A stretch of DNA of 6,129 nucleotides from Opitutia bacterium UBA7397 (lineage in GTDB: Bacteria > Verrucomicrobiota > Verrucomicrobiia > Opitutales > UBA953): the NCBI GenBank assembly GCA_002470605.1, contig DKND01000133.1, forward strand, positions 40,534 through 46,662, read 5' to 3'. A program made the position numbers and the translations under genes. How positions within the stretch are numbered: the stretch's first letter is position 1; each line of letters begins with the position of its first letter. Shown here piece by piece: positions 6,114-6,129 of this stretch. A model generated the notes under the pieces. The model ran no database searches. It was given only the letters and a program-made list of their open reading frames with translations, and was not told where the DNA came from.

Positions 6114-6129
6114 GGTCTCCCTATGCTGC

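Larger units (their letters stand above)
5827..6129. other. gene-free intergenic region rich in palindromes and short repeats
   Basis: No frame here looks like a gene on either strand. The left third (to about 5935) is very AT-rich (17 of 60 G/C in 5881-5940), with an inverted repeat TTAGGG/CCCTAA at 5876-5893 (6-base loop) and CTTAA/TTAAG at 5898-5914. A small hairpin GATGA-agcc-TCATC lies at 5934-5947. The right two thirds are GC-rich and contain two 21-bp odd palindromes, a G-rich direct-repeat block and a near-duplicated GTAAG(G)CACTCA. None of the hairpins is followed by a T-run, so I do not call terminators. Confidence 0.7.

Noticed and set aside
5989..6129. CRISPR array
   Set aside because: The repeats are only 7-12 bp with irregular spacing and no uniform spacers.
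5827..6129. tRNA, riboswitch or other structured RNA
   Set aside because: No cloverleaf, CCA end or known riboswitch core is visible; only isolated hairpins.

Overview
The window looks like bacterial chromosome from a polysaccharide-degrading lineage, most likely Verrucomicrobiota (Opitutae-like) or a relative in the PVC group. The basis is the gene content (sialate O-acetylesterase-type SGNH enzyme, a two-module acetylxylan-esterase-like alpha/beta hydrolase, a COG1082-type TIM-barrel isomerase and a second small SGNH hydrolase), fairly high GC in genes 1-3, and start codons without Shine-Dalgarno sequences. The taxonomic call is an inference; no rRNA or marker gene is present.

Layout from left to right. 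Bases 1-51 may hold the last 16 codons of a plus-strand gene. Bases 58-1551 (minus) encode a secreted sialate O-acetylesterase-family protein. A 163-bp divergent intergenic region (1552-1714) carries a clean 21-bp inverted repeat. Bases 1715-3811 (plus) encode a secreted tandem alpha/beta hydrolase whose first module keeps its catalytic residues and whose second module appears to have lost the nucleophile. Bases 3860-4729 (plus) encode a cytoplasmic sugar phosphate isomerase/epimerase-like protein, probably cotranscribed with it. The isomerase gene converges, with a 21-bp gap, on a minus-strand secreted SGNH hydrolase (4751-5521). Upstream of that is a possible small secreted protein (5593-5826, minus). 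The last 300 bases contain no gene but are rich in palindromes and short direct repeats. One 21-bp palindrome is preceded by GTAG, as in REP elements.

How the genes may work together: three predicted exported hydrolases of two folds (two SGNH, one alpha/beta hydrolase) could remove acyl or other ester groups from an external glycan, while the TIM-barrel enzyme could process a released sugar inside the cell. The divergent pair 1/2 shares a promoter region with an operator-like dyad, so co-regulation is plausible. No glycoside hydrolase, transporter or regulator is complete in the window, so the substrate cannot be named.

The right part differs in composition: the second SGNH gene is near 50-52% GC in the lines I counted, against about 67% in a line of the large hydrolase, and parts of the right intergenic region fall below 30% GC.
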